DNA from: Kribbella amoyensis
GTDB lineage: Bacteria; Actinomycetota; Actinomycetes; Propionibacteriales; Kribbellaceae
Direction: 5' to 3'
Assembly (NCBI RefSeq): GCF_007828865.1
Contig: NZ_VIVK01000004.1
Span: 62,001-126,000, forward strand
DNA length: 64,000 nucleotides
The position numbers and the translations under genes are program-made. This document shows positions 1 through 7,726 of this stretch, piece after piece. The notes under the pieces were generated by a model, which worked only from the letters and a program-made list of their open reading frames with translations, did not search any database and was not told where the DNA came from. Numbering within the stretch: position 1 is the stretch's first letter; each line of letters opens with the position of its first letter.

Positions 1-49
1 GACGGTGCCGGGCGTCGGAGAACGCCGAGCTGAAGCGGGCGATATCCAT
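1..49 (-). CDS. N-terminal fragment of a small protein paralogous to the gene at 1205-1624
   Basis: Only the first 16 codons lie in the window; the gene runs off the left edge. It begins with ATG at 49, preceded by a clear GGAGG ribosome site. The visible peptide MDIARFSSAFSDARHR parallels MDIVQFNSLYSDARLRQ of the protein at 1205-1624, with M, D, I, F, S, S, D, A and R conserved. Upstream DNA is also shared with that gene, so this is probably a duplicated gene with its control region. Function is unknown. Confidence 0.6.
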   Translation of the reverse strand, partial: MDIARFSSAFSDARHR

Positions 50-78
50 TCGAGCCTCCTCGACTGATGTGACTGACG

Positions 79-123
79 GTCACGATAGCGATTGGGGCGG
101 TGGGTCGTCGGGACTTATCCACA
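79..123 (-). promoter_or_regulatory. Shared upstream element, copy 1 (possible promoter plus DnaA-box-like site)
   Basis: A 19-base block (79-97) is almost identical to one in front of the paralogous gene at 1205-1624. On the minus strand it contains the -10-like TATCGT (82-87). A perfect TTATCCACA nonamer, the DnaA-box consensus, lies at 115-123. The distance between the two elements is 27 bases, the same as in copy 2. No good -35 hexamer is visible. Confidence 0.45.
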
Positions 124-150
124 GGCCCGGTTGGCGGAATCCGCGGGCGG

Positions 151-1188
151 TCAGTCCCGTTCGCGTTCGGTGGTCGGGCCGCGGTGGTTGCTGCCGGCGC
201 CTTTCTGGCCCTGGCCGAGCGACGGTGCCTTTCGGGTCGCGCCGGCGGCGGGGGAGAGACCGGTGAGGAAGCGCATCTCCGGCGCGGTGGATGTTCCGGC
301 GTTCGCCGCCGCCTCCGGTATGGCTTTCGGTGCTTCGTTCTGTGCGGGTGGTTGGGCTGCCTGTACTGCGAACTGGTTCGGGGACTCGGCCGGGAAGGGC
401 TGGGTTTGGCCGGGGGAGTAGTGGTGGCGGATCTGGTCGACCTTGGCGTCGAGGTGCTGGCGGACTTCGCCTGCGAGGGAGTGGCCGGCGTCGGCTGGGC
501 GGTGATGAATGGTCGGCCAGTAGGCGTGGGTCATCGTGGAGATGAGTGCAGCGCGGACGGCTTGTTGGTCCTCGGGGCGGGCGGGGACGATGTCGTGGAG
601 GCGGTTCTTGACGACGGCGTCGGCGAACTGGTCGAAGTGCATGGCACCGGGACCACGGACGGCCTCGGCAAGGAGGGCCTTTGAGGTCTTGCGCGGCCCA
701 GAGACCTGGTCGAGGAGGTCGTCTGTAGCTGTGAAGGCGCCTGGGTACTGCGGTTCGGTCAGGACCAGGCCTGGGTAGCCGGCGCCCTCGGTGAAGACGT
801 CGAAGTCGGCGAAGGTGCGTACCTCGGCGACACCTTCCATCAGACCGAGCGAGTGTGGCGACCGAACCGCGTTCGGCTCGTTCGGTGCATCGGTCGGCAT
901 GCCCCCGTGGGTCGCTTCATGAAGCACGGTGGCCAGTGCCTGTGCCTGCCCACGCCGCTCCGTCAGGGAGACAGCGCCGGTGAGATGGCGCAGGACGCGC
1001 TCGGTGGAGAGGCTGATGGCGCCCGACGCGGGATCGAAGCCGCCGAGCGTGTCCTCGGGAGTGGCGTACAGATCGCCGTTCCAGCGGTCGATCCCGGTAG
1101 GACGGACACGTTGTGCTGCTCGATACAGACGGACGAACTCTTGGTAAAGCGTCGACTCACGCGGTACCAGGTAGGTCCCGCCAGTCAT
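151..1188 (-). CDS. Putative zinc metallopeptidase-like (zincin) protein of unknown role
   Basis: The 345-residue protein has no signal peptide. Residues 90-94 form HEATH, a match to the HExxH zinc site. LMEGVAEVRT follows near 116-125 and could supply a third Glu ligand (E118 or E122), as in gluzincins. Residues after about 243 are rich in Pro, Ala and Gln and look disordered. It starts 16 bases after the stop of the upstream gene (1205-1624), so the two probably form an operon. I do not recognise the family. The zincin call rests on the motif alone. Confidence 0.5.
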   Translation of the reverse strand: MTGGTYLVPRESTLYQEFVRLYRAAQRVRPTGIDRWNGDLYATPEDTLGGFDPASGAISLSTERVLRHLTGAVSLTERRGQAQALATVLHEATHGGMPTDAPNEPNAVRSPHSLGLMEGVAEVRTFADFDVFTEGAGYPGLVLTEPQYPGAFTATDDLLDQVSGPRKTSKALLAEAVRGPGAMHFDQFADAVVKNRLHDIVPARPEDQQAVRAALISTMTHAYWPTIHHRPADAGHSLAGEVRQHLDAKVDQIRHHYSPGQTQPFPAESPNQFAVQAAQPPAQNEAPKAIPEAAANAGTSTAPEMRFLTGLSPAAGATRKAPSLGQGQKGAGSNHRGPTTERERD

Positions 1189-1204
1189 TCGTCAGCCGAA
1201 TCCA

Positions 1205-1624
1205 TCAGTGTTGCTCGCTCGGCCAGTTCGGATTACGCAGGGCCCTCTCGATGTGCTCGAGCGACCTGGTCATGGCGCGGATGTCGGGCCCTTCGTCGTC
1301 CGAGGCCCGGTCGGCGATGGCCCAGATGCGGCGGCGTGCTTCCTCGAGTGCGGCGATCTGCTCGTCCACGGATCCCTCGATGGGGTACGCCGCGGCGCTG
1401 ACCCGGCCCGCCTCTTCGTAGAGGGCGCTCCGTTCGGGCGCGATCGGCAGCGGTTCGGCCAAGCGCTCGATCATGCGCAGGGCCCAGGAACGTTCCTCGG
1501 CATCGGTCTCGTCGGCGATCAGCTCACGCAGTTCCGCCTGAACGGTGGTGACGTCGACCCCAGGGTCCCTGCGTTGGCGGAGACGGGCATCTGAGTACAG
1601 CGAGTTGAACTGGACGATGTCCAT
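1205..1624 (-). CDS. Small helical protein, unknown function, first gene of a two-gene operon
   Basis: ATG at 1624 is chosen because GGAGG sits 5-6 bases before it. The frame stays open upstream of this but lacks a ribosome site there. The 139-residue product is acidic and predicted helical, with repeated Glu/Arg/Ala stretches, no membrane segment and no signal peptide. Its N-terminus matches the truncated gene at 1-49. It probably works with the zincin-like protein encoded downstream. Function is unknown. Confidence 0.55.
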   Translation of the reverse strand: MDIVQFNSLYSDARLRQRRDPGVDVTTVQAELRELIADETDAEERSWALRMIERLAEPLPIAPERSALYEEAGRVSAAAYPIEGSVDEQIAALEEARRRIWAIADRASDDEGPDIRAMTRSLEHIERALRNPNWPSEQH

Positions 1625-1655
1625 GCCGGCCTCCGGGGTTGCTGGGTAACTAACC

Positions 1656-1700
1656 GTCACGATAGCGATCGGGGCTGCGGGGTGTCGGTGGTTATCCACA
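1656..1700 (-). promoter_or_regulatory. Shared upstream element, copy 2
   Basis: This is the second copy of the block described at 79-123. TATCGT on the minus strand lies at 1659-1664 and TTATCCACA at 1692-1700, again 27 bases apart. The conserved spacing in front of two paralogues supports a functional site. It may be a promoter with a regulator or DnaA site just upstream. Confidence 0.45.
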
Positions 1701-1803
1701 GGAGGCGGGCGGGTGGGGGCGGTCCGGGTGGCCGGTAGACTCTCGGAGTTGCCTTGGGATTCGGGTGACGATCTGTTTAACCCAGAGAAACGGACTGTTC
1801 CTC

Positions 1804-3369
1804 GTGTTCGACACGCTTTCCGATCGGCTTTCCGCTGCTTTCAAGAACTTGCGGGGGAAGGGCAAGCTGACCGACGCCGACATCGACGCGACCACCCGGG
1901 AGATCCGGATCGCGTTGCTGGAGGCCGATGTCGCGCTGCCGGTGGTGAAGGAGTTCATCGCGGCGGTGCGGGAACGGGCCACCGGGGCCGAGGTGCGCGG
2001 CGGGCTGAACCCGGCGCAGCAGGTCATCAAGATCGTCAACGAGGAACTGGTCCGCATCCTCGGCGGGGAGACCCGCGAGCTGCGGATGGCCAAGCGGCCG
2101 CCGACCGTGATCATGCTGGCCGGTCTGCAGGGTGCCGGTAAGACCACGCTGGCCGGGAAGCTGGCCAAGTGGCTGAAGGAGGTCAAGCACCAGACGCCGA
2201 TGCTGGTCGCGGCCGACCTCCAGCGCCCGAACGCCGTGACCCAGCTGCAGGTGGTCGGTGAGCGGGCCGGGGTCCCGGTGTACGCGCCGGAGCCGGGCAA
2301 CGGGATCGGTGACCCGGTCGACGTGGCCCGGACCGCGATGGACGAGGCCCGGACCAAGCAGCACAGCGTCGTCATCGTCGACACGGCCGGCCGGCTCGGT
2401 GTCGACGAGGAGCTGATGAAGCAGGCCGCGGACATCCGCGACGCGGTCACTCCGGACGAGATCCTGTTCGTCGTCGACGCGATGATCGGCCAGGACGCGG
2501 TCACCACCGCGCAGGCCTTCCTCGACGGCGTCGGGTTCGACGGCGTGGTGCTGTCCAAGCTCGACGGTGACGCCCGTGGTGGTGCCGCGCTGTCGATCGC
2601 GCAGGTCACCGGCCGCCAGGTGATGTTCGCCTCCAACGGCGAGAAGCTCGAGGACTTCGACGTCTTCCACCCCGACCGGATGGCCTCGCGCATCCTCGGT
2701 ATGGGCGACGTGATGAGCCTGATCGAGCAGGCCGAGCGGACCTTCGACGCCGAGGAGGCGGCGAAGGCGGCCGCGAAGCTGCAGAAGAAGGGTGGCAAGG
2801 AGTTCACCCTGGACGACTTCCTCGCCCAGATGCAGTCGGTCCGCAAGATGGGCCCGCTGACCAAGATCTTCGGGATGCTGCCCGGCGCGGCCCAGTTCAA
2901 GGACCAGCTGGAGAACTTCGACGAGCGCGAGATCGACCGGATCGAGGCCGTCATCCACTCGATGACGCCGGCCGAGCGGGCCGATCCGCACATCATCAAC
3001 GGCTCCCGCCGGGCCCGGATCGCGAAGGGTTCGGGCACCGAGGTCGCCACCGTCAGCGGCCTGGTCGAGCGGTTCTTCGAGGCTCGCAAGATGATGTCCG
3101 CGATGGCCAGCGGCAAGGGAATGCCCGGAATGCCGGGGATGCCTGGCATGCCGGGGACCGGCGGCGGCGCCCGGAAGGCCAAGCAGCAGGCCAAGAAGGG
3201 CAAGGCCAAGCGTGGCTCCGGCAACCCGGCCAAGCGGGCGAACAAGGCCGCGAACCAGCCGAGCGAACCGGCGCCGGGTCAGCTGCCGGCCGCGTTCGGC
3301 GGCGGCCAGAGCGGCGACGACTTCGAGCTGCCGGACGCGCTGAAGAACATGCTCGGCGGCGACAAATAA
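1804..3369 (+). CDS. ffh: Signal recognition particle protein Ffh (SRP54 GTPase)
   Basis: Ffh is the cytosolic SRP GTPase that binds SRP RNA and signal sequences and delivers nascent chains to FtsY and SecYEG. The N domain starts FDTLSDRLSAAFKNLRGKG. The G domain has GLQGAGKTT (P-loop), DTAGR, and SKLDGDARGGAAL in the G4/closing region. The C-terminal M domain ends in a Met/Gly/Pro repeat (MPGMPGMPGMPG) and a Lys-rich tail. GTG at 1804 gives the normal family N-terminus and 521 residues. An open frame extends 13 codons upstream but adds atypical residues. Confidence 0.95.
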   Translation: MFDTLSDRLSAAFKNLRGKGKLTDADIDATTREIRIALLEADVALPVVKEFIAAVRERATGAEVRGGLNPAQQVIKIVNEELVRILGGETRELRMAKRPPTVIMLAGLQGAGKTTLAGKLAKWLKEVKHQTPMLVAADLQRPNAVTQLQVVGERAGVPVYAPEPGNGIGDPVDVARTAMDEARTKQHSVVIVDTAGRLGVDEELMKQAADIRDAVTPDEILFVVDAMIGQDAVTTAQAFLDGVGFDGVVLSKLDGDARGGAALSIAQVTGRQVMFASNGEKLEDFDVFHPDRMASRILGMGDVMSLIEQAERTFDAEEAAKAAAKLQKKGGKEFTLDDFLAQMQSVRKMGPLTKIFGMLPGAAQFKDQLENFDEREIDRIEAVIHSMTPAERADPHIINGSRRARIAKGSGTEVATVSGLVERFFEARKMMSAMASGKGMPGMPGMPGMPGTGGGARKAKQQAKKGKAKRGSGNPAKRANKAANQPSEPAPGQLPAAFGGGQSGDDFELPDALKNMLGGDK

Positions 3370-3429
3370 CATCCGGAAGTCCCCGGCGCAAGGGTCGTTG
3401 GCCCTTTCCGGACAGCCACTCCGGATCGG

Positions 3430-3457
3430 TTGCCGGGTTCCCGTCCCGCGTTAAGGT
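3430..3457 (+). promoter_or_regulatory. Candidate sigma-70-type promoter for the first transglycosylase gene
   Basis: TTGCCG (3430-3435) and TAAGGT (3452-3457) are 16 bases apart and fit an actinobacterial housekeeping promoter. They lie about 55 bases before the ATG at 3512. The rest of the ffh downstream gap (3370-3429) shows only a weak AAGGG/CCCTT inverted repeat. Confidence 0.45.
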
Positions 3458-3511
3458 AGTGCCTACGCCCGGAGCAACTTGGTACTGCGGAAACGTCGAG
3501 GGACGGTTCGG

Positions 3512-4939
3512 ATGAGGCAGCAGTTCAGAGACCTGGAGACGTGGCGGGGGAAGCTGACCGCGACGTGGATCATCCTGGCTCCGCCTGCCGCGATGGTGGC
3601 CGTGTTCGCCATCGGCGGCGTCCCGTCGAACAGTTTCGTGGTGGACGCGCACGCGCTCGGCCAGCCCCGGCACGACTCCGTCTTCGACAGCCTGGTCGAG
3701 GACGTACCGACCGAGCCGGGCGTCGACGGCAGTGTGGCGACCGAGAAGCGGTCCTCGATCGAGGTCCCGGTGACCGGCACGATCGACAACAAGCAGCAGC
3801 CCGTCATCGGCCCGATCGGCTCGGCCGCCGGCATCCCCGGGACCGTGCTCGCGGCGTACCAGAAGGCCGCCAACGACCTGGCCGCGGCGAACCCGGGCTG
3901 CCACATCACCTGGCCGTTGCTGGCCGGGATCGGCAAGGTCGAGTCCGCGCACGCCAGCGGCGGCCGCGTCGACGCCGCCGGCAACACCCGCGGCCAGATC
4001 CTCGGTCCGGTCCTCGACGGTGGGCCCGGGATGGCCGCGATCAGCGACACCGACCGCGGCCAGTACGACGGGAACACCAGCTGGGACCGCGCGGTCGGCC
4101 CGATGCAGTTCATCCCCGGCACCTGGAAGGTGTTCGGCGCGGACGGCAACGGCGACGGCCAGGAGAACCCGCACAACGTGTTCGACGCGGCCCGGGCGGC
4201 GGGGGACTACCTCTGCTCCGGCGGGGCGAACCTGAGCGATCCGCAGGGCCTGGTCCAGGCGGTACTGCGCTACAACCACTCGATGGACTACGTGTCCACG
4301 GTGCTGCGCTGGATGCAGGCGTACAGCAAGTCCACGGTCACCACCCCGGACGGCGACGGCGTGATCGACCCGCCGGCCGGCGACCTGGGCAACGTGGAGA
4401 AGGACGACGACCCGCGCCAGATCCCGGTCGGCGACGAGACCACCCCGCGGCCGGGCGCCACCACGACCAGTACGCCGGCGAGCACCCGCCCGGCCCAGCC
4501 GGTGAAGCCGACCCAGCCGGGCGCGACGACGCCCGCGACCCCGGCGAGCCCGGCCTCCCCGAAGCCGACGCCGAACCTGCCGACCACCAGCAAGCCGACC
4601 TCGCGCCCGCCGTGGACGACCCCGCCGAAGCCGTCCACCAAGCCGACGCCGACGCTGACCTCGCCTACGCCGGACCCGACGAACTCGCCGGACACCCCGA
4701 CGCCGACGCCCGACCCCACCACAAGCACCCCGCCGACCACGACGACGCCGCCCACCACGCCGCCGACCTCGCCGGACAGCCCGAGCTGTACGCCGACGCC
4801 GACCGCGACGCCCTCGCCGACCCCGACGGAAACGCCCACGGCGGACCCGACGTGTACGCCGGCCGACGGTGGTACGAACGGCAGCGAGGCGACCGGCGGC
4901 GAGTCCGCCCCGGCCGAAGCACAGGCGAGCGGCAACTGA
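3512..4939 (+). CDS. Secreted or membrane-anchored lytic transglycosylase (MltB/SLT-like) with Pro/Thr-rich tail
   Basis: The 475-residue product should cleave peptidoglycan glycan strands outside the membrane. Residues about 14-36 form a hydrophobic signal/anchor. The catalytic region contains LAGIGKVESAHASGG, where the Glu of KVES is the expected acid, and AVGPMQFIPGTW, typical of the MltB-like SLT fold. DGNGDG follows and could bind calcium. The last 170 or so residues are a low-complexity Pro/Thr/Ser stretch, probably a wall-spanning linker. ATG at 3512 has GAGGGA upstream and precedes the hydrophobic segment. A close paralogue lies directly downstream. Confidence 0.8.
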   Translation: MRQQFRDLETWRGKLTATWIILAPPAAMVAVFAIGGVPSNSFVVDAHALGQPRHDSVFDSLVEDVPTEPGVDGSVATEKRSSIEVPVTGTIDNKQQPVIGPIGSAAGIPGTVLAAYQKAANDLAAANPGCHITWPLLAGIGKVESAHASGGRVDAAGNTRGQILGPVLDGGPGMAAISDTDRGQYDGNTSWDRAVGPMQFIPGTWKVFGADGNGDGQENPHNVFDAARAAGDYLCSGGANLSDPQGLVQAVLRYNHSMDYVSTVLRWMQAYSKSTVTTPDGDGVIDPPAGDLGNVEKDDDPRQIPVGDETTPRPGATTTSTPASTRPAQPVKPTQPGATTPATPASPASPKPTPNLPTTSKPTSRPPWTTPPKPSTKPTPTLTSPTPDPTNSPDTPTPTPDPTTSTPPTTTTPPTTPPTSPDSPSCTPTPTATPSPTPTETPTADPTCTPADGGTNGSEATGGESAPAEAQASGN

Positions 4940-5110
4940 CCGCCTCGGCGACGACCAGCTTGCAGTCGGCAAGGGGAGCAGAGGCCGGTACCGCGATCCG
5001 GCGGGCCGGGGCGATCCCGCGCGGGTAGTTGCCCACGGCGTGTTCGGTGGTCCGGCAGCGGGCCACGCACACGTTTGTGGAAGGCTGCTTACGAAGGTGT
5101 TACCGCCTCA

Positions 5111-5141
5111 GGTAACTTTCCGTCGCACTTCGGTAACTTTC
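5111..5141 (+). promoter_or_regulatory. Direct repeat, 21-base spacing, upstream of the second transglycosylase
   Basis: GGTAACTTTC occurs at 5111-5120 and again at 5132-5141, so the copies start 21 bases apart, about two helical turns. They lie 25-56 bases before the ATG at 5167. This is a plausible binding site for a tandem-binding regulator or part of a promoter. The remainder of the 4940-5166 gap shows nothing I can name. Confidence 0.35.
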
Positions 5142-5166
5142 TGGCGCGTCGGTCGTTGAGGGGACT

Positions 5167-6420
5167 ATGCGCCTAACCCGTAGTGGAAACCGTCGGGTCA
5201 AAATCATCATCGCTTCACTGTGCACGGCCCCTCTCCTGGTAGGGGCCATCGTGACGGTCGCCTCGGGCGGAGCCGGTGCCTCCGGCCAGCTCGCGGCGGA
5301 CAGCCCGGTCGCCCCATCGCCTGGGGCCGGGCTGAACAGCGGAGAGTTCGACGAACTGACCATGATCGTCCCGCAGCGTCCCGGAGTGGACGGCCGGGTC
5401 GGATCCGACAAACCTGCCCGCGCCGACGTCCCCGTGCAGGGGGCGACCGACGGAAGCTCCGTCATCCGGCCGGGCCGACCAGGAGCCGTGAACGGCATTC
5501 CGCGGGGCGTCTTCCCCGCGTACCGCCGGGCCACCGCGAACCTCGCCGTGGTCCGGCCCAACTGTGGTCTCACCTGGCCGTTGCTCGCCGGCATCGGCAA
5601 GGTGGAGTCGAACCACGCCAGCGGTGGCCGGGTCGACGTCGCCGGGACCACCCGCGGCAAGCTGCTCGGCCCTGTGCTCAGCGGCAAGGGCGGGCTCGGC
5701 AAGGTGGCCGACACCGACAAGGGCAAGTACGACGCGGACCTCGCCTGGGACCGTGCCGTCGGCCCGATGCAGATCATCCCCGGGGTCTGGACCGAGTTCG
5801 GGGCCGATGGCAACGGTGACGGCTTCCGCAACCCGAACAACGTCTACGACGCGGTCACCACGGTCGCGGTCTACCTGTGCTCCGAGGGCGACGACCTGAA
5901 GCGCCCGCGGGACCTGGTCACCGCCCTGCTGCGGTATCAGCACTCCAAGGACTTCGTCGCGACCGTGCTGCGCTGGATGCGCGTCTACAGCAAGGGCGCG
6001 GTGCTGGTGCCGAACGCGAAGGGCAACCTGTCGTCCGCGAAGCCGACCGGCAACGCGGAGCGCAAGGTCGACCCGCGGGACGTCCCGGACGTGTCGGACG
6101 ACGCGCGCAAGACGCCGACGCCGACTCCCACCCCGTCCACCCGTCCGACCACCCCGTCGCCGGTCGACGAGACCCCGACGCGTCCGACCCGGCCCACCAG
6201 GCCGCCGACGGACACCCCGCCGACCGACACGCCGCCGACGGACACGCCGAAGCCGACGCCGACTCCCAAGCCGACGCCGACTCCGACGCCTACGCCGACC
6301 CCCACGCCGACGCCGACGGACACCCCGACGGGGACGCCGACGGACACGCCGACCCAGTCGCCGTGTGCCGCCGAGACGAACCCCACGCCCTGCACCCAGG
6401 GCAGCGGCTCGCACGGCTGA
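5167..6420 (+). CDS. Second secreted lytic transglycosylase (MltB/SLT-like) with Thr-Pro repeat tail
   Basis: This 417-residue protein is a paralogue of the product at 3512-4939. Residues 12-35 form a signal/anchor helix. The catalytic region has LAGIGKVESNHASGG and AVGPMQIIPGVW, with the same DGNGDG loop. The C-terminus has TPTP and TDTPP repeats and ends CTQGSGSHG. ATG at 5167 is preceded by GAGGGG. It should act on peptidoglycan during growth or division. It shares no promoter with its paralogue, since 227 bases separate them and the repeats at 5111-5141 are unique to this gene. Confidence 0.8.
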   Translation: MRLTRSGNRRVKIIIASLCTAPLLVGAIVTVASGGAGASGQLAADSPVAPSPGAGLNSGEFDELTMIVPQRPGVDGRVGSDKPARADVPVQGATDGSSVIRPGRPGAVNGIPRGVFPAYRRATANLAVVRPNCGLTWPLLAGIGKVESNHASGGRVDVAGTTRGKLLGPVLSGKGGLGKVADTDKGKYDADLAWDRAVGPMQIIPGVWTEFGADGNGDGFRNPNNVYDAVTTVAVYLCSEGDDLKRPRDLVTALLRYQHSKDFVATVLRWMRVYSKGAVLVPNAKGNLSSAKPTGNAERKVDPRDVPDVSDDARKTPTPTPTPSTRPTTPSPVDETPTRPTRPTRPPTDTPPTDTPPTDTPKPTPTPKPTPTPTPTPTPTPTPTDTPTGTPTDTPTQSPCAAETNPTPCTQGSGSHG

Positions 6421-6432
6421 CGCGATCCCGGT

Positions 6433-6438
6433 TACGGT
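6433..6438 (+). promoter_or_regulatory. Leaderless-type -10 hexamer TACGGT
   Basis: TACGGT ends 6 bases before the ATG at 6445, and no Shine-Dalgarno sequence is present. In actinobacteria this layout is typical of genes whose transcript starts at the A of the start codon. It suggests the amidohydrolase gene has its own promoter despite lying 24 bases after the transglycosylase stop. Confidence 0.4.
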
Positions 6439-6444
6439 CACGGT

Positions 6445-7539
6445 ATGACCGCAACCGGGGTACTCAGGCTCGTCGGCACGGTGCTGCCGGCCGGCGAGCA
6501 GCAGGAGATCCACCTCAGCGGCGGACTGGTCGTCGACCGGTCCGCCGCTGCCGACGTCCAGACCGTGAGCAGCGGCGGCTGGATCGTTCCCGGCCTGGTC
6601 GACGCGCACTGCCACATCGGCCTCGACCAGCACGGCGCGGTCGACGTGGAGACCCAGGAGCAGCAGGCGATCGCCGACCGGGACGCGGGCGCGTTGCTGG
6701 TCCGCGACGCCGGGTCGGCCGCGGACACCCGCTGGATCGACGACCGCGAGGACCTGCCCAAGATCATCCGGGCCGGCCGGCACATCGCCCGGTCCAAGCG
6801 GTACATCCGCAACTACGGCTGGGAGATCGAGCCCGAGGAGCTGGTCGCGTACGTCGAGCAGGAGGCCCGCCGCGGTGACGGCTGGGTCAAGCTGGTCGGC
6901 GACTGGATCGACCGCGACGCCGGCGACCTGACTCCGTGCTGGCCGGCCGAAGCCCTCGAGGCCGCGATCACCCGCGCGCACGAGCTCGGCGCGAAGGTCA
7001 CCGCGCACGTCTTCGGCGAACACGCGCTACCGGATCTGCTGGCCGCCGGCATCGACTGCCTCGAACACGGCACCGGCCTGCTGCCCGAGATGGTCGACGA
7101 CCTGGCCACCCGTGGCGTCGCGGTCGTCCCGACGATCGTCCAGCTGGAGAACTTCCCCACGTACGCCGACCAGGCGCAGGCGAAGTTCCCGCAGTACGCC
7201 GCCCACATGCGCGATCTCTTCGCCCGGCGGCACGAGCGGCTGCGGTCGGCGGTCGAGGCCGGCGTGCCCGTGTTCGCCGGGACCGACGCGGGCGGAGTCC
7301 TCGGGCACGGCCTGGTCGCCGCGGAGATCCAGGCGCTCACCGAGATCGGCATGTCGGGGGAGCAGGCCCTGGCCGCCGGATCGTGGGCGGCCCGCGAATG
7401 GCTGGGGGTACCCGGCGAGCTGCTCCCCGGTGCACCGGCCGACCTGGTCGTGTACGACGAGGACCCGCGCGCGAACCCCGCGATCCTCACCCATCCCCGG
7501 CTGATCGTGCTCCGCGGCAAGGTGGTCAAGGGCGGCTGA
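6445..7539 (+). CDS. Metal-dependent amidohydrolase (imidazolonepropionase/prolidase-like)
   Basis: The 364-residue cytosolic protein has the amidohydrolase TIM-barrel signatures in order: GLVDAHCHIG (HxH), VKLVGD (candidate bridging Lys), TAHVFGEHA, CLEHGTG, and FAGTDAGG with the catalytic Asp. The C-terminus returns to the composite beta domain with GAPADLVVYDEDP. The substrate cannot be read from the sequence; related enzymes hydrolyse cyclic amides, N-acyl amino acids or Pro dipeptides. The start is ATG at 6445. Confidence 0.8.
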   Translation: MTATGVLRLVGTVLPAGEQQEIHLSGGLVVDRSAAADVQTVSSGGWIVPGLVDAHCHIGLDQHGAVDVETQEQQAIADRDAGALLVRDAGSAADTRWIDDREDLPKIIRAGRHIARSKRYIRNYGWEIEPEELVAYVEQEARRGDGWVKLVGDWIDRDAGDLTPCWPAEALEAAITRAHELGAKVTAHVFGEHALPDLLAAGIDCLEHGTGLLPEMVDDLATRGVAVVPTIVQLENFPTYADQAQAKFPQYAAHMRDLFARRHERLRSAVEAGVPVFAGTDAGGVLGHGLVAAEIQALTEIGMSGEQALAAGSWAAREWLGVPGELLPGAPADLVVYDEDPRANPAILTHPRLIVLRGKVVKGG

Positions 7540-7589
7540 CCCTGGACAGTGGCAGCATCGGCCCCGCGTGACCGGCCGAGTTCGCCCGG

Positions 7590-7644
7590 TGACGGGAAAA
7601 AGTTCACCTAAGCACTGGATTGACGGGAAGAATTTGGCTTAGCG
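7590..7644 (+). repeat. Imperfect direct repeat upstream of the amidase gene
   Basis: TGACGGGAA begins two similar 24-base segments at 7590-7613 and 7621-7644, 31 bases (three helical turns) apart. Each ends near an (A/C)CTAAGC or GCTTAGC motif. They lie 83-137 bases before the ATG at 7727. The second copy is preceded by T, giving a TTGACG -35-like hexamer at 7620-7625. Possible operator pair. Confidence 0.35.
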
Positions 7645-7726
7645 TGAGGCGCACCCACCGACGCCCCTCGGTGGGACGTCCGGACGCCGGAGGCGCGTGC
7701 GGGCGTCACAGCGGAAGGAACCGCCC

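Noticed and set aside
115-123. DnaA-box-like TTATCCACA as a replication origin
   Set aside because: Only single nonamers occur at 115-123 and 1692-1700, without a cluster, AT-rich unwinding region, dnaA or dnaN. They are better seen as part of a repeated gene upstream region.
3100-3200. Tandem repeat in ffh
   Set aside because: It encodes the Met/Gly/Pro-rich stretch expected at the end of the SRP54 M domain.
4940-5166. c-di-AMP (ydaO) riboswitch before the cell-wall gene
   Set aside because: This riboswitch class often precedes actinobacterial wall hydrolases, but I could not find its conserved segments here.
6100-6400. CRISPR-like or minisatellite array in the second transglycosylase gene
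   Set aside because: The repeats are in-frame Thr-Pro and Thr-Asp-Thr-Pro codons without unique spacers, so they encode a low-complexity linker.
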